Assembly: GCA_017551675.1 (NCBI GenBank)
Contig: JAFZLC010000015.1
Coordinates: 1 to 64,000 of the forward strand
Reading direction: 5' to 3'
Source: Paludibacteraceae bacterium
GTDB lineage: Bacteria; Bacteroidota; Bacteroidia; Bacteroidales; Paludibacteraceae
Length of the DNA: 64,000 nt
The position numbers were made by a program, and so were the translations under genes. Positions 15,685-24,733 of the stretch are shown here, piece after piece. The first letter of the stretch is position 1; the number at the start of each line of letters is the position of its first letter. The notes below the pieces were generated by a model. The model did not search any database, was not told the DNA's origin, and saw only the letters and a program-made list of their open reading frames with translations.

Positions 15685-17790
15685 ATGAATAAACATGTAT
15701 GGATGGCCCTTTTTGTAGCATGGCCTATGATGAGCTATGCACAAACGGACACATTAAAAGACGAGACGCTGCAAGAGATCACCATATATGGTAACTCTAC
15801 GGAGCGGCAAGTACAAATGAAATCTGCACAACCTGTGGTAGACATTAGTCAGCAGTTCATCGAGACACATCTGGGAGGCAGCTTGATGCAAAGCTTATCT
15901 TTCATCCCTGGTGTGAAGGCAATGACCATAGGTTCAGGAGAATCGAAACCTGCCATTCGTGGTTTAGGGTTCAATAGAACAGCCGTTACTGAAAACGGCA
16001 TAAAACACGAAGGGCAACAATGGGGAGAAGATCACGGACTAGAGATCTCGCAAATGGATATTGACCGTATCGAGATCATCAAAGGTCCCTCTGCCCTGCT
16101 TGTCGGTTCCGATGCCATAGGCGGTGTGATCAATATCTATAGTAACGACATCCCTGAACGCAAATTGGAGGGGAAGGTCAAAACGTTCTATCACAGCAAC
16201 AATGCCTCTGTTGGAGGAGCTCTCCGACTAGGTGGTATCGGAAAGAAAGGATTCTACTGGAAGGCAGCTTTTTCCGGCAATAGTTATGGGGATTACCGGG
16301 TACCTACAGATAGTATTCAGTATTATTCCTACTACATCCAACTGAAAGACGGAAGACTTCGCAACACAGCGGGTCACGAACTAGACGGCAGTGCGATGGC
16401 AGGCTATCAAGGAAACAACTTTTCAACCAGTTTGCGAATCAGCAACACCAATGGCAAAAGCGGCTTCTTTGCCAATGCACATGGGTTGGAGGTGCGACTG
16501 AGTGACATCGACTACGATGCACACAGACGTGATGTAGATCTCCCCTTCCATCGTGTAAATCACCTGAAAGTGATGAATCACACAGATTGGCGTATCGCCT
16601 CATGGCGCATGTCAAGTGATTTATCATTTCAGAACAATGTGCGTGAAGAGCAATCCGAGCCGGTCAGTCATGGCTACATGCCTCAACCTGACAATGCATT
16701 AGAACGTAGGTTTAACAAAAACACCTACACGGTCCTCCTATCAGCAAAAAAAATGATTGCCAGCAACCATTCGCTGAATATCGGAACCAGCATGGAACAT
16801 CAGCATAACAAGCGTGATGGTTGGGGATTCATCATTCCTGATTTTCGCAACCTCACAACGGGACTCTATGTTCACGACCGTTGGTACATCAACCAAAAAC
16901 TGAGTCTGAGTGGTGGCGTGCGATACGACTGGACCCGCACTCATATCTATCCCTATCAAGATTGGTATGAGACATTAGGTGAATACAAACGACGATCAGA
17001 AGACCGAATACTGACATTTAACAGTGTGACTTGGAGCATCGGTGCTAACTATAACGCAGAGAAATGGTCGGTGAAATCCAATATCGGAAAAGGATTCCGT
17101 ACTCCCATCCCGAAGGAGTTGGGAACAGATGGAGTCAATTACCACATCTTCCGATATGAAGTTGGAAACCCCGATCTCGACCCTGAGGAGAGTTACCAAT
17201 TGGATGCTAATTTTTGCTGGACTGGCTCACGGCTGACAGTGAAGGTAGACCCATTCCTAAACTACTTCAGCAACTACATCTATATGAACCCAACATCAGA
17301 GTATTACGAAGGATTGCAAGTATACAATTATACACAAGCCAAGGTAGTGCGTTGGGGCATTGAGGTGCAAGCCACCTACAAGTGGATGAAGCAGTTGGAG
17401 AGCGAATTGACTGGAGAATATCTCTATGCACGTCTGGCTTCAGGCGACAAGAAAGGATACACCCTACCCTTTTCACAACCATGGAATGTGTCACTCACCA
17501 CAACCTACAAGCCATGGAAAGAGAGTTACCTCTCTGTGATAGGTCAGTATACAGGCAAACAAACAGAGATTGTACCGCCGGAAAAACCCACGGATGGTTA
17601 CTTCCTGTTGAACGCCTCATTAGGTCACTGTTTTCACTTCAAAGGGAAAGAGCATCAGGCTCTCTCGGTCAGTTTACAAGCTCAAAACTTGCTAAACCGT
17701 CGTTATTATGACCATACTAGTTATTACAGATTGATTGGCGTACCAGAAGCAGGAAGAAACTTCTCTCTAACGGCTTCCTACAATTTTTAG
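15685..17790 (+). CDS. TonB-dependent receptor, probable metal uptake
   Basis: A 701-residue outer-membrane receptor with a signal peptide ending 'MMSYAQ', a plug (~30-155, 'RGLGFNRTAVTENGIK', 'IDRIEIIKGPSALLVGSDAI') and a 22-strand-type barrel ending in 'LTASYNF' with the terminal aromatic residue. The plug/barrel style ('GINHEGQQWG'-like loop, here 'GIKHEGQQWGEDHGLEIS') resembles ZnuD-like zinc or other metal receptors. The neighbours with His/Cys- and Asp/His-rich segments support a metal substrate. The exact metal cannot be read from sequence. Confidence 0.88.
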   Translation: MNKHVWMALFVAWPMMSYAQTDTLKDETLQEITIYGNSTERQVQMKSAQPVVDISQQFIETHLGGSLMQSLSFIPGVKAMTIGSGESKPAIRGLGFNRTAVTENGIKHEGQQWGEDHGLEISQMDIDRIEIIKGPSALLVGSDAIGGVINIYSNDIPERKLEGKVKTFYHSNNASVGGALRLGGIGKKGFYWKAAFSGNSYGDYRVPTDSIQYYSYYIQLKDGRLRNTAGHELDGSAMAGYQGNNFSTSLRISNTNGKSGFFANAHGLEVRLSDIDYDAHRRDVDLPFHRVNHLKVMNHTDWRIASWRMSSDLSFQNNVREEQSEPVSHGYMPQPDNALERRFNKNTYTVLLSAKKMIASNHSLNIGTSMEHQHNKRDGWGFIIPDFRNLTTGLYVHDRWYINQKLSLSGGVRYDWTRTHIYPYQDWYETLGEYKRRSEDRILTFNSVTWSIGANYNAEKWSVKSNIGKGFRTPIPKELGTDGVNYHIFRYEVGNPDLDPEESYQLDANFCWTGSRLTVKVDPFLNYFSNYIYMNPTSEYYEGLQVYNYTQAKVVRWGIEVQATYKWMKQLESELTGEYLYARLASGDKKGYTLPFSQPWNVSLTTTYKPWKESYLSVIGQYTGKQTEIVPPEKPTDGYFLLNASLGHCFHFKGKEHQALSVSLQAQNLLNRRYYDHTSYYRLIGVPEAGRNFSLTASYNF

Positions 17791-17817
17791 GTAGACTGAG
17801 TTCAACAAAAACTATTT

Positions 17818-17858
17818 AGGTGTGTTCTATAATTCACTGTGTAAAACAGAACCCACCT
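17818..17858 (+). repeat. Dispersed intergenic repeat, copy 4, with inverted second arm
   Basis: AGGTGTGTTCT (17818-17828) is mirrored by AGAACCCACCT (17848-17858), giving an 11-bp inverted repeat with one mismatch around a 19-base loop. It is the most complete copy of the motif and may fold in RNA between the receptor gene and the next lipoprotein gene. Confidence 0.6.
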
Positions 17859-17888
17859 TTATTAATTCAAATTTAAAATTCAGAAATC

Positions 17889-18371
17889 ATGAAAAAAAAT
17901 ATAATCAATGCAGCTTTGATGCTACTATCCTTTGCAACCCTTTTATCATTTACTGCTTGTCACGACGAAGATGAAGCAGAAAAAGCAAAAGCACCTGTCA
18001 TTCAACTCACAGAGGTGGGTCACGACAATGAAAAGCATGCACATCCAGGAGATGATTTACATTTGGAAGGAGATATTATAGCTGAAGGCTTAATCAAAAG
18101 CATTCTGGTTGAAATCCACCAAGAAGATGGAGACTACGAAATGGAGTTCAAATACGATGATGCTAAACAATATTCCAAATACATCGGCGTGCGCAACTGT
18201 GAATTTCATGAACACATCGATATTCCTGAAGATGCACCTTTAGGTGAATATCACTTGCATGTCATCGTTACCGATCAACAAGGACAAACAGGTTCTGCCA
18301 AAAGCGAACTAACCATGGTTGCAGAAGATGACGATGATGATGACGACCATGACCACAACCATAATCATTAA
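17889..18371 (+). CDS. DUF4625 lipoprotein with Asp/His tail
   Basis: A 160-residue lipoprotein with signal peptide and lipobox at 'LSFTAC' and an Ig-like sandwich resembling DUF4625 ('PVIQLTEVGHDNEKHAHPGD', 'LKGEIHA'-type strand here 'LEGDIIAEG', 'DAPLGEYHLHVIVTD'). The protein ends with 'EDDDDDDDHDHNHNH', a strongly acidic and histidine-rich tail that could hold divalent metal. It is downstream of a TonB receptor and upstream of a second DUF4625 protein, so it probably is a surface or periplasmic partner of the receptor. Function of the domain is not established. Confidence 0.75.
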   Translation: MKKNIINAALMLLSFATLLSFTACHDEDEAEKAKAPVIQLTEVGHDNEKHAHPGDDLHLEGDIIAEGLIKSILVEIHQEDGDYEMEFKYDDAKQYSKYIGVRNCEFHEHIDIPEDAPLGEYHLHVIVTDQQGQTGSAKSELTMVAEDDDDDDDHDHNHNH

Positions 18372-18389
18372 TTTATACAGAATACAAAA

Positions 18390-18863
18390 ATGAAAAGGAA
18401 ATCCGTATCAATCATTATCACAATGTGTGTCCTTCTTATGATGGGCGCATGCGTCAGTGAACATAACGAGAAGGACATGGTGCCACCCACCATTGAAGAC
18501 AGTGAGGATTGCTACCCTCAACAATGTCAGTCGTTCCTTCGTGGAGAGGTGATTCCCGTTCGATGCTTGTTTACCGACGACAACGAACTGGGAAACTATA
18601 ACATTGAAGTACACAACAACTTCGACCATCATACTCATAGTACGGTGGCAGGAGAGTGTGAACTGGAAGGGAAGAAGACACCTGTGAATCCATGGGTCTA
18701 CAACCAAGACTACCATATTCCAACAGGACAAACCTCTTACCAGGCAGATATTGAAATTCCCATTCCTACTGATATTGATACGGGAAATTATCATTTTGTA
18801 ATCCGATTGACCGATGCTACAGGATGGCAGCAGATAAAATCCGTAAGCATCTCCATCAAATAA
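18390..18863 (+). CDS. DUF4625 lipoprotein, second copy
   Basis: A 157-residue lipoprotein (lipobox 'MMGACVSE') similar in design to its upstream neighbour. It has 'LRGEVIPVRCLFTDDNELG', 'IEVHNNFDHHTHSTV' and 'DIDTGNYHFVIRLTDATGW'. The histidine cluster replaces the acidic tail of the upstream protein. Cysteines in 'CYPQQC' and 'GECEL' may form disulfides. It ends the operon, followed by a strong terminator. Confidence 0.75.
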   Translation: MKRKSVSIIITMCVLLMMGACVSEHNEKDMVPPTIEDSEDCYPQQCQSFLRGEVIPVRCLFTDDNELGNYNIEVHNNFDHHTHSTVAGECELEGKKTPVNPWVYNQDYHIPTGQTSYQADIEIPIPTDIDTGNYHFVIRLTDATGWQQIKSVSISIK

Positions 18864-18878
18864 AGATGGTCTAATAGA

Positions 18879-18911
18879 AAGGGTGTGCCAAAGCAATTTT
18901 GGCACACCCTT
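18879..18911. terminator. Bidirectional terminator between metal operon and amt
   Basis: AAGGGTGTGCCAAA (18879-18892) and TTTGGCACACCCTT (18898-18911) form a perfect 14-bp stem with a 5-base loop between two convergent genes. Confidence 0.9.
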
Positions 18912-18939
18912 CTCATTCTTATTTATAACTAGATTCAGA

Positions 18940-20319
18940 TCAATCGTCGCTTGTTGTATCAAATGTTCTATCGTCATACTCTGCGATCTCTCTCAATCTA
19001 CCATAATGCTCATCGTGCTGACTTCTATCCAATCCAATCTCCTCACTCTTTTCAGAGACTCTGAAGGTGATCATCTTATCAGTCAATTTATATAGAAGGT
19101 AAGACATTCCGAAGGTGTAGACAAATACAATGACGATGGCAAGTACGTGGTTGATGAAGAATTGCATGTGAGTAACGCCCTCCTCTGCCAAACTTGGTTC
19201 ATATTTGTAGACAAACACACCAGTGAGCAATGTTCCGACAATACCTCCCAAACCATGAGTAGGGAATACATCCAAGGCATCATCCACAGCCGTTTTCTTA
19301 TTCTTAATGTAGCAAGCGAAGTTTGAAATGATAGCAGTGATGAATGCGATAACCACACTCTCACTTGTGCTTACCCAACCAGCAGAAGGAGTGATGGCAA
19401 CCAATCCAACCACACCACCAATGGCAGCACCCATAGCAGAAGGTTTACGACCTCTGATACAATCAAAGAAAATCCATGTCATCATAGCAGTAGCGGCAGC
19501 CGTGTTGGTGTTCAAGAATGCTTTCACAGCCATGCCATCAGCATGCAAACTAGAACCAGCATTGAATCCGAACCAACCCAACCACAACAAAGCAGCACCC
19601 AACATCACATAAGGGATATTAGCAGGTTGCTGATTACCAACATTATGTCTCTTACCCAAGAAAATGGCTCCCACAAGAGCTGCGATTCCAGAGGAAGCAT
19701 GCACAACAATACCACCAGCAAAATCCTTTACATGCATCTGAGCAAACAGACCCTCTGGATGCCATGTACAGTGTGCCAATGGGCAATAGATGAAAATACA
19801 AAACAAAACCATGAAAACCAAATAACTGGAGAAATGTACACGTTCTGCGAAAGAACCCGTTATCAATGATGGCGTTATAATAGCAAACTTCATCTGGAAC
19901 AATGCATATAACGCTATAGGTATTGTTAAGCCCAATGCCTGAGAAAGACTGTCTGTTGCCTGTCCTCCTACATTTTGCATGAAAAAGTAGGTGGATGGAT
20001 CTCCTATCACACCTGCAATGTCTTCTCCAAATGAGAGACTAAATCCACAGAAAACCCAAACAACACTAATGATTCCCATTGCAATGATACTCTGCAAAAT
20101 GGTCGATATGATGTTCTTCTTTCGTACCATTCCACCATAAAAAAACGACAAACCCGGCGTCATCATGAGCACAAAGATTGTCGCTGTTAACATCCATGCA
20201 ATATCAGTCCTGCTAATGTTATCACTTAGTTCCCATATCTCCTGCTGATCAGGAATAAACCAGCCTATGACAGCTATCAGCGTCAGGCATACCATAAAAA
20301 TAATCCAACGTTTTTTCAT
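18940..20319 (-). CDS. amt: Ammonium transporter
   Basis: A 459-residue polytopic membrane protein of the Amt/MEP/Rh family. An N-terminal hydrophobic segment is followed by about 11 membrane helices. Family marks are 'MTPGLSFFYGGMVRKKN', 'DFAGGIVVHASSGIAALVGA' and 'FPTHGLGGIVGTLL', which include both pore histidines. It carries ammonium into the cytosol. In many bacteria glnK (PII) is adjacent; none is seen here. The soluble C-terminal tail (~45 residues, acidic) is where regulators normally bind. Confidence 0.95.
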   Translation of the reverse strand: MKKRWIIFMVCLTLIAVIGWFIPDQQEIWELSDNISRTDIAWMLTATIFVLMMTPGLSFFYGGMVRKKNIISTILQSIIAMGIISVVWVFCGFSLSFGEDIAGVIGDPSTYFFMQNVGGQATDSLSQALGLTIPIALYALFQMKFAIITPSLITGSFAERVHFSSYLVFMVLFCIFIYCPLAHCTWHPEGLFAQMHVKDFAGGIVVHASSGIAALVGAIFLGKRHNVGNQQPANIPYVMLGAALLWLGWFGFNAGSSLHADGMAVKAFLNTNTAAATAMMTWIFFDCIRGRKPSAMGAAIGGVVGLVAITPSAGWVSTSESVVIAFITAIISNFACYIKNKKTAVDDALDVFPTHGLGGIVGTLLTGVFVYKYEPSLAEEGVTHMQFFINHVLAIVIVFVYTFGMSYLLYKLTDKMITFRVSEKSEEIGLDRSQHDEHYGRLREIAEYDDRTFDTTSDD

Positions 20320-20378
20320 CTGATTACTATTTTAATTAATTTATTATCTGAACAAATACTCTGTACATAAAACTGATG

Positions 20379-20409
20379 CAAATATAAACAAAAAGACATC
20401 AAAAACAAA
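20379..20409 (-). promoter_or_regulatory. amt promoter
   Basis: On the reverse strand TTTG is followed after 19 bases by TATATTTG (20386-20379), an almost ideal Bacteroidota -33/-7 pair, about 60 bases upstream of the amt start. Confidence 0.7.
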
Positions 20410-20494
20410 TATTTGCTTACAAAAAGTTAGTGTAATTTTTGTTTTTGTGACAATAACACACTTTTTGACCATCAATCTGACTCTATCACAAAAA

Positions 20495-20528
20495 AAAGAG
20501 AAGACACAAATCATAGTGCCTTCTCTTT
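20495..20528 (-). terminator. Terminator after TonB receptor gene (20568)
   Basis: AAAGAGAAG and CTTCTCTTT form a 9-bp stem; reading the reverse strand it is followed by a run of T. Confidence 0.75.
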
Positions 20529-20567
20529 CAAATAGGTCTGCTTTTCCTATATGATAACCTTACTATT

Positions 20568-22574
20568 TCATTTTAAGATATGATATATCAAACCCACCTT
20601 CCCAACAATACCTGCCTGTGGAACATTTCCATAATCAAAATATGTTTCGTTGAGAAGATTATTCACCTCTCCGAACACCTCCACCTTCCGTATTTTATAA
20701 GAGGCCTTGAAATCCATGATGCCATAAGGGTCATAACTGATAAGTTGACCCGTATTCACCCGATTCTCGTACAGAACATATCCGCCATTTCGACACACAT
20801 ACCGATAGCTCAACTGCATCTGCAAGTTGCGTATCGGTTCCACAAAGAACTGAGCAACCAACTTATGTTTCAAATACTCCATGGAATAATTCGATTTGAA
20901 TACCTCCGTATCATCCTCCCTTTCTTGATGTATATAATGATAGCCCACAGATATCTGCATAGGAATACACTTGAACAACTCGTTGAGGATTAAAACATTA
21001 TTCAACTCTACCCCCATATTATTCAACTGAAAATTAGCTGAATGGAATATATCATCTGAATGATACATCACCCAATCAATCATATCCTTTCCATGCGTAT
21101 AGTAACCTGCCACCTCCGAGCAAAGGCCCTTCCCTCTGTATCGCACCGAAAGACTTGCTGTGGAGGAAAACTCTGATTTGAGATGGGTATTACCCTCGAT
21201 GGTGGGACTTTTGTAGAACAGATCGGTGAATGTGGGTGTTCTCCTTGCATTGTTCCACGATGCAAAAAGAGTCCAGTTCCGATGCAGATTCACCTTCGCA
21301 TTTACAAAGGGAAGGAATCGAATGCGGTCTTCGTCATCGAAGTTGCGATAGGTGCGCACACCGAAATTCAAATTCCAAATCTTAAAAGGTATGTTATGTT
21401 TTAGATAGATATTTAAAATATCTCTTCTTTTGCTCTTTTTATAATATGTATCATCCACATGGAATACGGGTATGGAATCATCATCCATCGGGACGCCCAA
21501 ATTTGTGGAGATAATAGACTCATGTCGATAATTCACCCCGACACTTGATTTTCCACCCTTCCATCGGCGACTCCATTCAGGAGAGAACATAAAGACATCA
21601 CATCGATGAAAATTCTCTCCGTATGAACTATCACGAATCAGTTGAAAGTGATCATAGTTTCTCATCCATGCAATGGAAGATGTGAATTTCACAGGTGTTT
21701 TCGTCTCCATCCGCAAGGAGGTGAGCACCCTGTTTGTCCTCTCCCACTGATTATCAAACGCAGGCGAATAGAACGTGTTGGCTCCGAAAGACTGTCGGTT
21801 GTATCCACACTGCCATTCCATTAGCAACCTTTCCTTGTCTGATTGACCCATATAGAAGAGTTTTGCCTGACGGAAGTCGCTATTATGAACAGCCCCGTCG
21901 CACCTATCTGCAAAGAGATTTGCAAGATGGGTGGTGTGTTTTCCTTTTAAATTGAGTAGCAGGTTCCCTTCTGCCAAACCATACATGCCAGCAAGAACTT
22001 GAACATCGAGTCGATTGAAGGTATCTGGTTGGATTGTGACATTTAGGGTGCCAGCGGTACCAGTACCACCTTCGTTGAGCTCAACTTGTTTAATCACATC
22101 TGTAGAAACTGGGAAATCGGCAGATAGATGTCCCGTTTGAGGGGAAGTAATATCAATACCGTTAAGGAGTAGTGTTGTTTGATCGGCGGAGACGCCGCGA
22201 ATGGAGATATCCGTTTGCACTCCGTATCCACCCCGTTGTCTTACATCGATGGTGGACATCTGTTTGAATAGGTCGTTGACAGAATGGGCGGCGGCAGCCT
22301 TGACATCTTGTTGAACGACAACGAAAGAGTGTTGACCATCCTGACTGATGATACTAGCAGTCCGTTCCGCCGTGATCTCAACATCCTCTAAGAGGGTCTC
22401 TTTCATCGTGGAATCCACACTCACCGTGTCGCGCTGGGTTTTCGCTTTCGCGTCTGCATTGGCAACCATGGCGACCGTCAGGACACCAATGTTGACCACC
22501 TTGTGCAAGGAGCAGAAAGCAGAGTAAGACGCACGACTGAATCTTCTCCACTTGATTGCTTTGTTTCCTTCCAT
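20568..22574 (-). CDS. TonB-dependent receptor (BtuB/siderophore-receptor-like)
   Basis: A 668-residue outer-membrane receptor. A long N-terminus ('MEGNKAIKWRRFSRASYSAF') precedes the hydrophobic signal segment. The plug follows: 'EDVEITAERTASII', 'VRQRGGYGVQTDISIRGVS', 'LLLNGIDITSPQTGHLSADF'. The barrel ends 'FGEVNNLLNETYFDYGNVPQ' and a terminal hydrophobic strand. The plug style resembles cobalamin/siderophore receptors. No dedicated transporter, cobalamin riboswitch or SusD partner is next to it, so the substrate is unknown. It may be co-transcribed with bcp upstream or use the -7 box at 22632. Confidence 0.85.
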   Translation of the reverse strand: MEGNKAIKWRRFSRASYSAFCSLHKVVNIGVLTVAMVANADAKAKTQRDTVSVDSTMKETLLEDVEITAERTASIISQDGQHSFVVVQQDVKAAAAHSVNDLFKQMSTIDVRQRGGYGVQTDISIRGVSADQTTLLLNGIDITSPQTGHLSADFPVSTDVIKQVELNEGGTGTAGTLNVTIQPDTFNRLDVQVLAGMYGLAEGNLLLNLKGKHTTHLANLFADRCDGAVHNSDFRQAKLFYMGQSDKERLLMEWQCGYNRQSFGANTFYSPAFDNQWERTNRVLTSLRMETKTPVKFTSSIAWMRNYDHFQLIRDSSYGENFHRCDVFMFSPEWSRRWKGGKSSVGVNYRHESIISTNLGVPMDDDSIPVFHVDDTYYKKSKRRDILNIYLKHNIPFKIWNLNFGVRTYRNFDDEDRIRFLPFVNAKVNLHRNWTLFASWNNARRTPTFTDLFYKSPTIEGNTHLKSEFSSTASLSVRYRGKGLCSEVAGYYTHGKDMIDWVMYHSDDIFHSANFQLNNMGVELNNVLILNELFKCIPMQISVGYHYIHQEREDDTEVFKSNYSMEYLKHKLVAQFFVEPIRNLQMQLSYRYVCRNGGYVLYENRVNTGQLISYDPYGIMDFKASYKIRKVEVFGEVNNLLNETYFDYGNVPQAGIVGKVGLIYHILK

Positions 22575-22631
22575 AATAATGGGGATTTAATGTTAATAAA
22601 TTTTGTTTGTTTTGTCTTGAAAAAGACGTTA

Positions 22632-22639
22632 CAAAATTA
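22632..22639 (-). promoter_or_regulatory. -7 box before TonB receptor gene
   Basis: Reverse-strand TAATTTTG fits TAnnTTTG and lies 58 bases upstream of the receptor start, in the short gap after bcp. Confidence 0.45.
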
Positions 22640-22657
22640 ACACAAATCCCGCAAATT

Positions 22658-23122
22658 TCAGGCTCCTATCCATTCCAAGATTTGTTCGGCATGCGTTTTC
22701 GTCTTAATCTCTTTCGGCAAAAAGACCTTTTCAATAACACCTTCCTCATTGATGATGAATGTAGTACGAAGGGTACCCATGTATTTACGTCCGTACATAG
22801 ACTTCTCCGCCCACACACCAAACTGCTCCACCAAGGAGTTGTCCGTATCAGCTATCAAAGGGAAATTCAACTGATTCTTTTCGATGAATTTAAGGTGTGA
22901 TTTTTCATCTTGCACACTGACTCCCACCACTGCATATCCACGCTTTCTTAGTTCGTGGTAGCCATCACGCAAAGAGCACGCCTCAGCCGTACAGCCGCTA
23001 GTGGAATCCTTCGGATAGAAATACAATATCAGTTTGCTACCCTTAAATGCAGACAAGCGAATCTCTTGTCCATTTTCGTCTCGACCCAATATCTCAGGTG
23101 CCTTATCTCCTACTTGTAACAT
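22658..23122 (-). CDS. bcp: Thioredoxin-dependent peroxiredoxin Bcp
   Basis: A 154-residue AhpC/TSA-type peroxiredoxin. The peroxidatic cysteine is in 'DSTSGCTAEACSLRDGY', and the second cysteine five residues later is the usual resolving position of the atypical 2-Cys Bcp type. 'YFYPKDSTSG' and the C-terminal 'HAEQILEWI' fit the family. It reduces hydroperoxides in the cytosol using thioredoxin. Full length. Confidence 0.94.
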   Translation of the reverse strand: MLQVGDKAPEILGRDENGQEIRLSAFKGSKLILYFYPKDSTSGCTAEACSLRDGYHELRKRGYAVVGVSVQDEKSHLKFIEKNQLNFPLIADTDNSLVEQFGVWAEKSMYGRKYMGTLRTTFIINEEGVIEKVFLPKEIKTKTHAEQILEWIGA

Positions 23123-23140
23123 AGTATAAAATTTAATATT

Positions 23141-23165
23141 GGTGGTTTTACGGAACTCACCTTCA
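23141..23165 (-). repeat. Dispersed intergenic repeat, copy 5
   Basis: Reverse strand reads AAGGTGAGTTCCGTAAAACC and then ACC, keeping the AGGTGNGTTC core but not the TAAATTCA part. Confidence 0.4.
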
Positions 23166-23489
23166 TTCTTTTTTCACAAAGATAAACTATTCATGGCATT
23201 GTATCAAACGAAAAATAGGTGTGCGAGGCACATAATACAAAGGGGAAGTCCGACTTGCTAACTTTTTATTAACAAATTATCTTCGTCGTTGTTAAAAAAT
23301 TTTTCGATTGGCAAATTGTAAGACAAAACGCGACTATTCGAATTTAAAATATCAAAAAGAAAGCAAACGACGAGATTTTTATACAAAAAGAAAGCAAAAC
23401 AAGAAAAACTAACATATTTAAAAGGATTTGCCATTCTTTTTGTAAACAAAAAAAAGCGAGAATAAGGTTATTTGTAATAGAATTTATAT

Positions 23490-23497
23490 TAATTTTG
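23490..23497 (+). promoter_or_regulatory. -7 box of serC
   Basis: TAATTTTG fits TAnnTTTG and lies about 80 bases before the serC start. TTTG at 23471 is a possible but closely spaced -33 element. Confidence 0.45.
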
Positions 23498-23575
23498 CGG
23501 TGTATTTCTTTTTAAGAAAGTGGTACTTATAAAACGAGAAAATAAATAAATCATATAAATTAATTATTTTAAGAT

Positions 23576-24661
23576 ATGAAAATGCACAATTTCAATGCTG
23601 GTCCTTCTATTCTTCCACGTGAGGTGATCGAAGATACAGCGAAAGCCGTTTTAGATTTTGAGGGTCATGGACTTTCAATTCTAGAAATTAGTCACAGAGC
23701 AAAATATTTTCAACCTGTAGTTGATGAAGCTGAGGCTTTGTTCAAGGAGTTGCTTAATATTCCTGATGGTTATAAAGTTCTTTTCTTGGGTGGAGGTGCT
23801 AGTTTGGAATTTTGCATGGTTCCATATAACTTCCTTCACAAAAAGGCTGGTTATGTAAATACTGGTGTATGGGCAAAGAAAGCCATGAAGGAGGCAAAGC
23901 GTTTCGGTGAGGTTGTTGAAGTAGCATCTAGTGCAGATACTACATACAACTATTTACCAAAAGGTTATACTGTACCAGCAGACCTTGATTATTTGCATAT
24001 CACTACTAACAATACTATTTATGGTACAGAGTTGCATGCTGATCCAAACGTACCTGTACGCTTGATCGCTGATATGTCTTCAGACATCTTCTCTCGTCCA
24101 ATCGATGTAGCAAAATATGATTGTATCTATGGTGGTGCACAAAAGAACTTGGCACCTGCAGGTGTTACCTTTGTTATCGTAAAAGAGGATGCTCTTACAA
24201 AGGAAGAAGGTTCTATCCCAACTATGTTGGATTACCGCACACACGTAGCAAACGGTTCTATGTTCAACACACCTCCAGTATTGCCAGTTTACACTGCATT
24301 GTTGAACCTTCGTTGGATCAAGAAGCAAGGTGGTGTAAAGGAGATGCAACGTCGTGCAGAAGAGCGTGCTAACTTGCTTTACAGCAAGATTGACAACAGC
24401 AAGATCTTCAAGCCAACTATCGCAGACAAGAACGACCGTTCTTACATGAACATCTGCTTCGTCTTGAAAGATGAACTTCTTGATAGAAAAGAGGAAATCG
24501 AGAAAGACTTCATGGCATTTGCTACTGAAAAGGGTATGGTTGGTATCAAGGGACACCGTTCTGTTGGTGGATTCCGTGCATCTTGCTACAATGCATTACC
24601 ATTGGAAAGCGTTAAAGCTTTGGTTGATTGCATTGATGAGTATGAAGCAAAATTTAAATAA
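23576..24661 (+). CDS. serC: Phosphoserine aminotransferase
   Basis: A 361-residue PLP aminotransferase that converts 3-phosphohydroxypyruvate and glutamate to phosphoserine. Marks are the N-terminal '[14 protein letters not shown]', '[10 protein letters not shown]', '[11 protein letters not shown]', the PLP lysine in '[14 protein letters not shown]', and '[17 protein letters not shown]' near the end. It is followed by serA, giving two steps of serine synthesis that feed O-acetylserine and cysteine. The start could be Met1 or Met3; Met3 gives the usual family N-terminus. Confidence 0.95.
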   Translation: MKMHNFNAGPSILPREVIEDTAKAVLDFEGHGLSILEISHRAKYFQPVVDEAEALFKELLNIPDGYKVLFLGGGASLEFCMVPYNFLHKKAGYVNTGVWAKKAMKEAKRFGEVVEVASSADTTYNYLPKGYTVPADLDYLHITTNNTIYGTELHADPNVPVRLIADMSSDIFSRPIDVAKYDCIYGGAQKNLAPAGVTFVIVKEDALTKEEGSIPTMLDYRTHVANGSMFNTPPVLPVYTALLNLRWIKKQGGVKEMQRRAEERANLLYSKIDNSKIFKPTIADKNDRSYMNICFVLKDELLDRKEEIEKDFMAFATEKGMVGIKGHRSVGGFRASCYNALPLESVKALVDCIDEYEAKFK

Positions 24662-24683
24662 TTAGATAGATTAATTTATGTTC

Positions 24684-24711
24684 GTAGAGACGATGTACAC
24701 ATCGTCTCTAC
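24684..24711. repeat. Perfect palindromic hairpin between serC and serA
   Basis: GTAGAGACGATGT and ACATCGTCTCTAC form a 13-bp perfect stem with a 2-base loop. There is no T-tract, so it is not a standard terminator. The GTAGAGACG core is seen in REP-like palindromes of several bacteria, which is the likely identity. Confidence 0.6.
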
Positions 24712-24733
24712 AACGTTAAAATAGGTATAGATT

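Larger units (their letters stand above)
23123..23575. other. Divergent intergenic region bcp / serC
   Basis: AT-rich gap. It contains a reverse copy of the dispersed repeat (23141-23165) and the serC -7 box TAATTTTG at 23490-23497. A reverse open frame at 23258-23449 is A/T-driven and shows no family features. Confidence 0.5.

Noticed and set aside
18408-18977. Long reverse open frame (189 codons) across the second DUF4625 gene
   Set aside because: It lies opposite a gene with a clear lipobox and family match and across the terminator; no family features of its own.
23258-23449. Small reverse gene between bcp and serC
   Set aside because: AT-driven composition, overlaps the repeat and promoter region, no recognisable features.
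24080-24556. Reverse open frame of 158 codons opposite serC
   Set aside because: Shadow of the strongly conserved serC gene; product Cys/Val-rich without recognisable domain.
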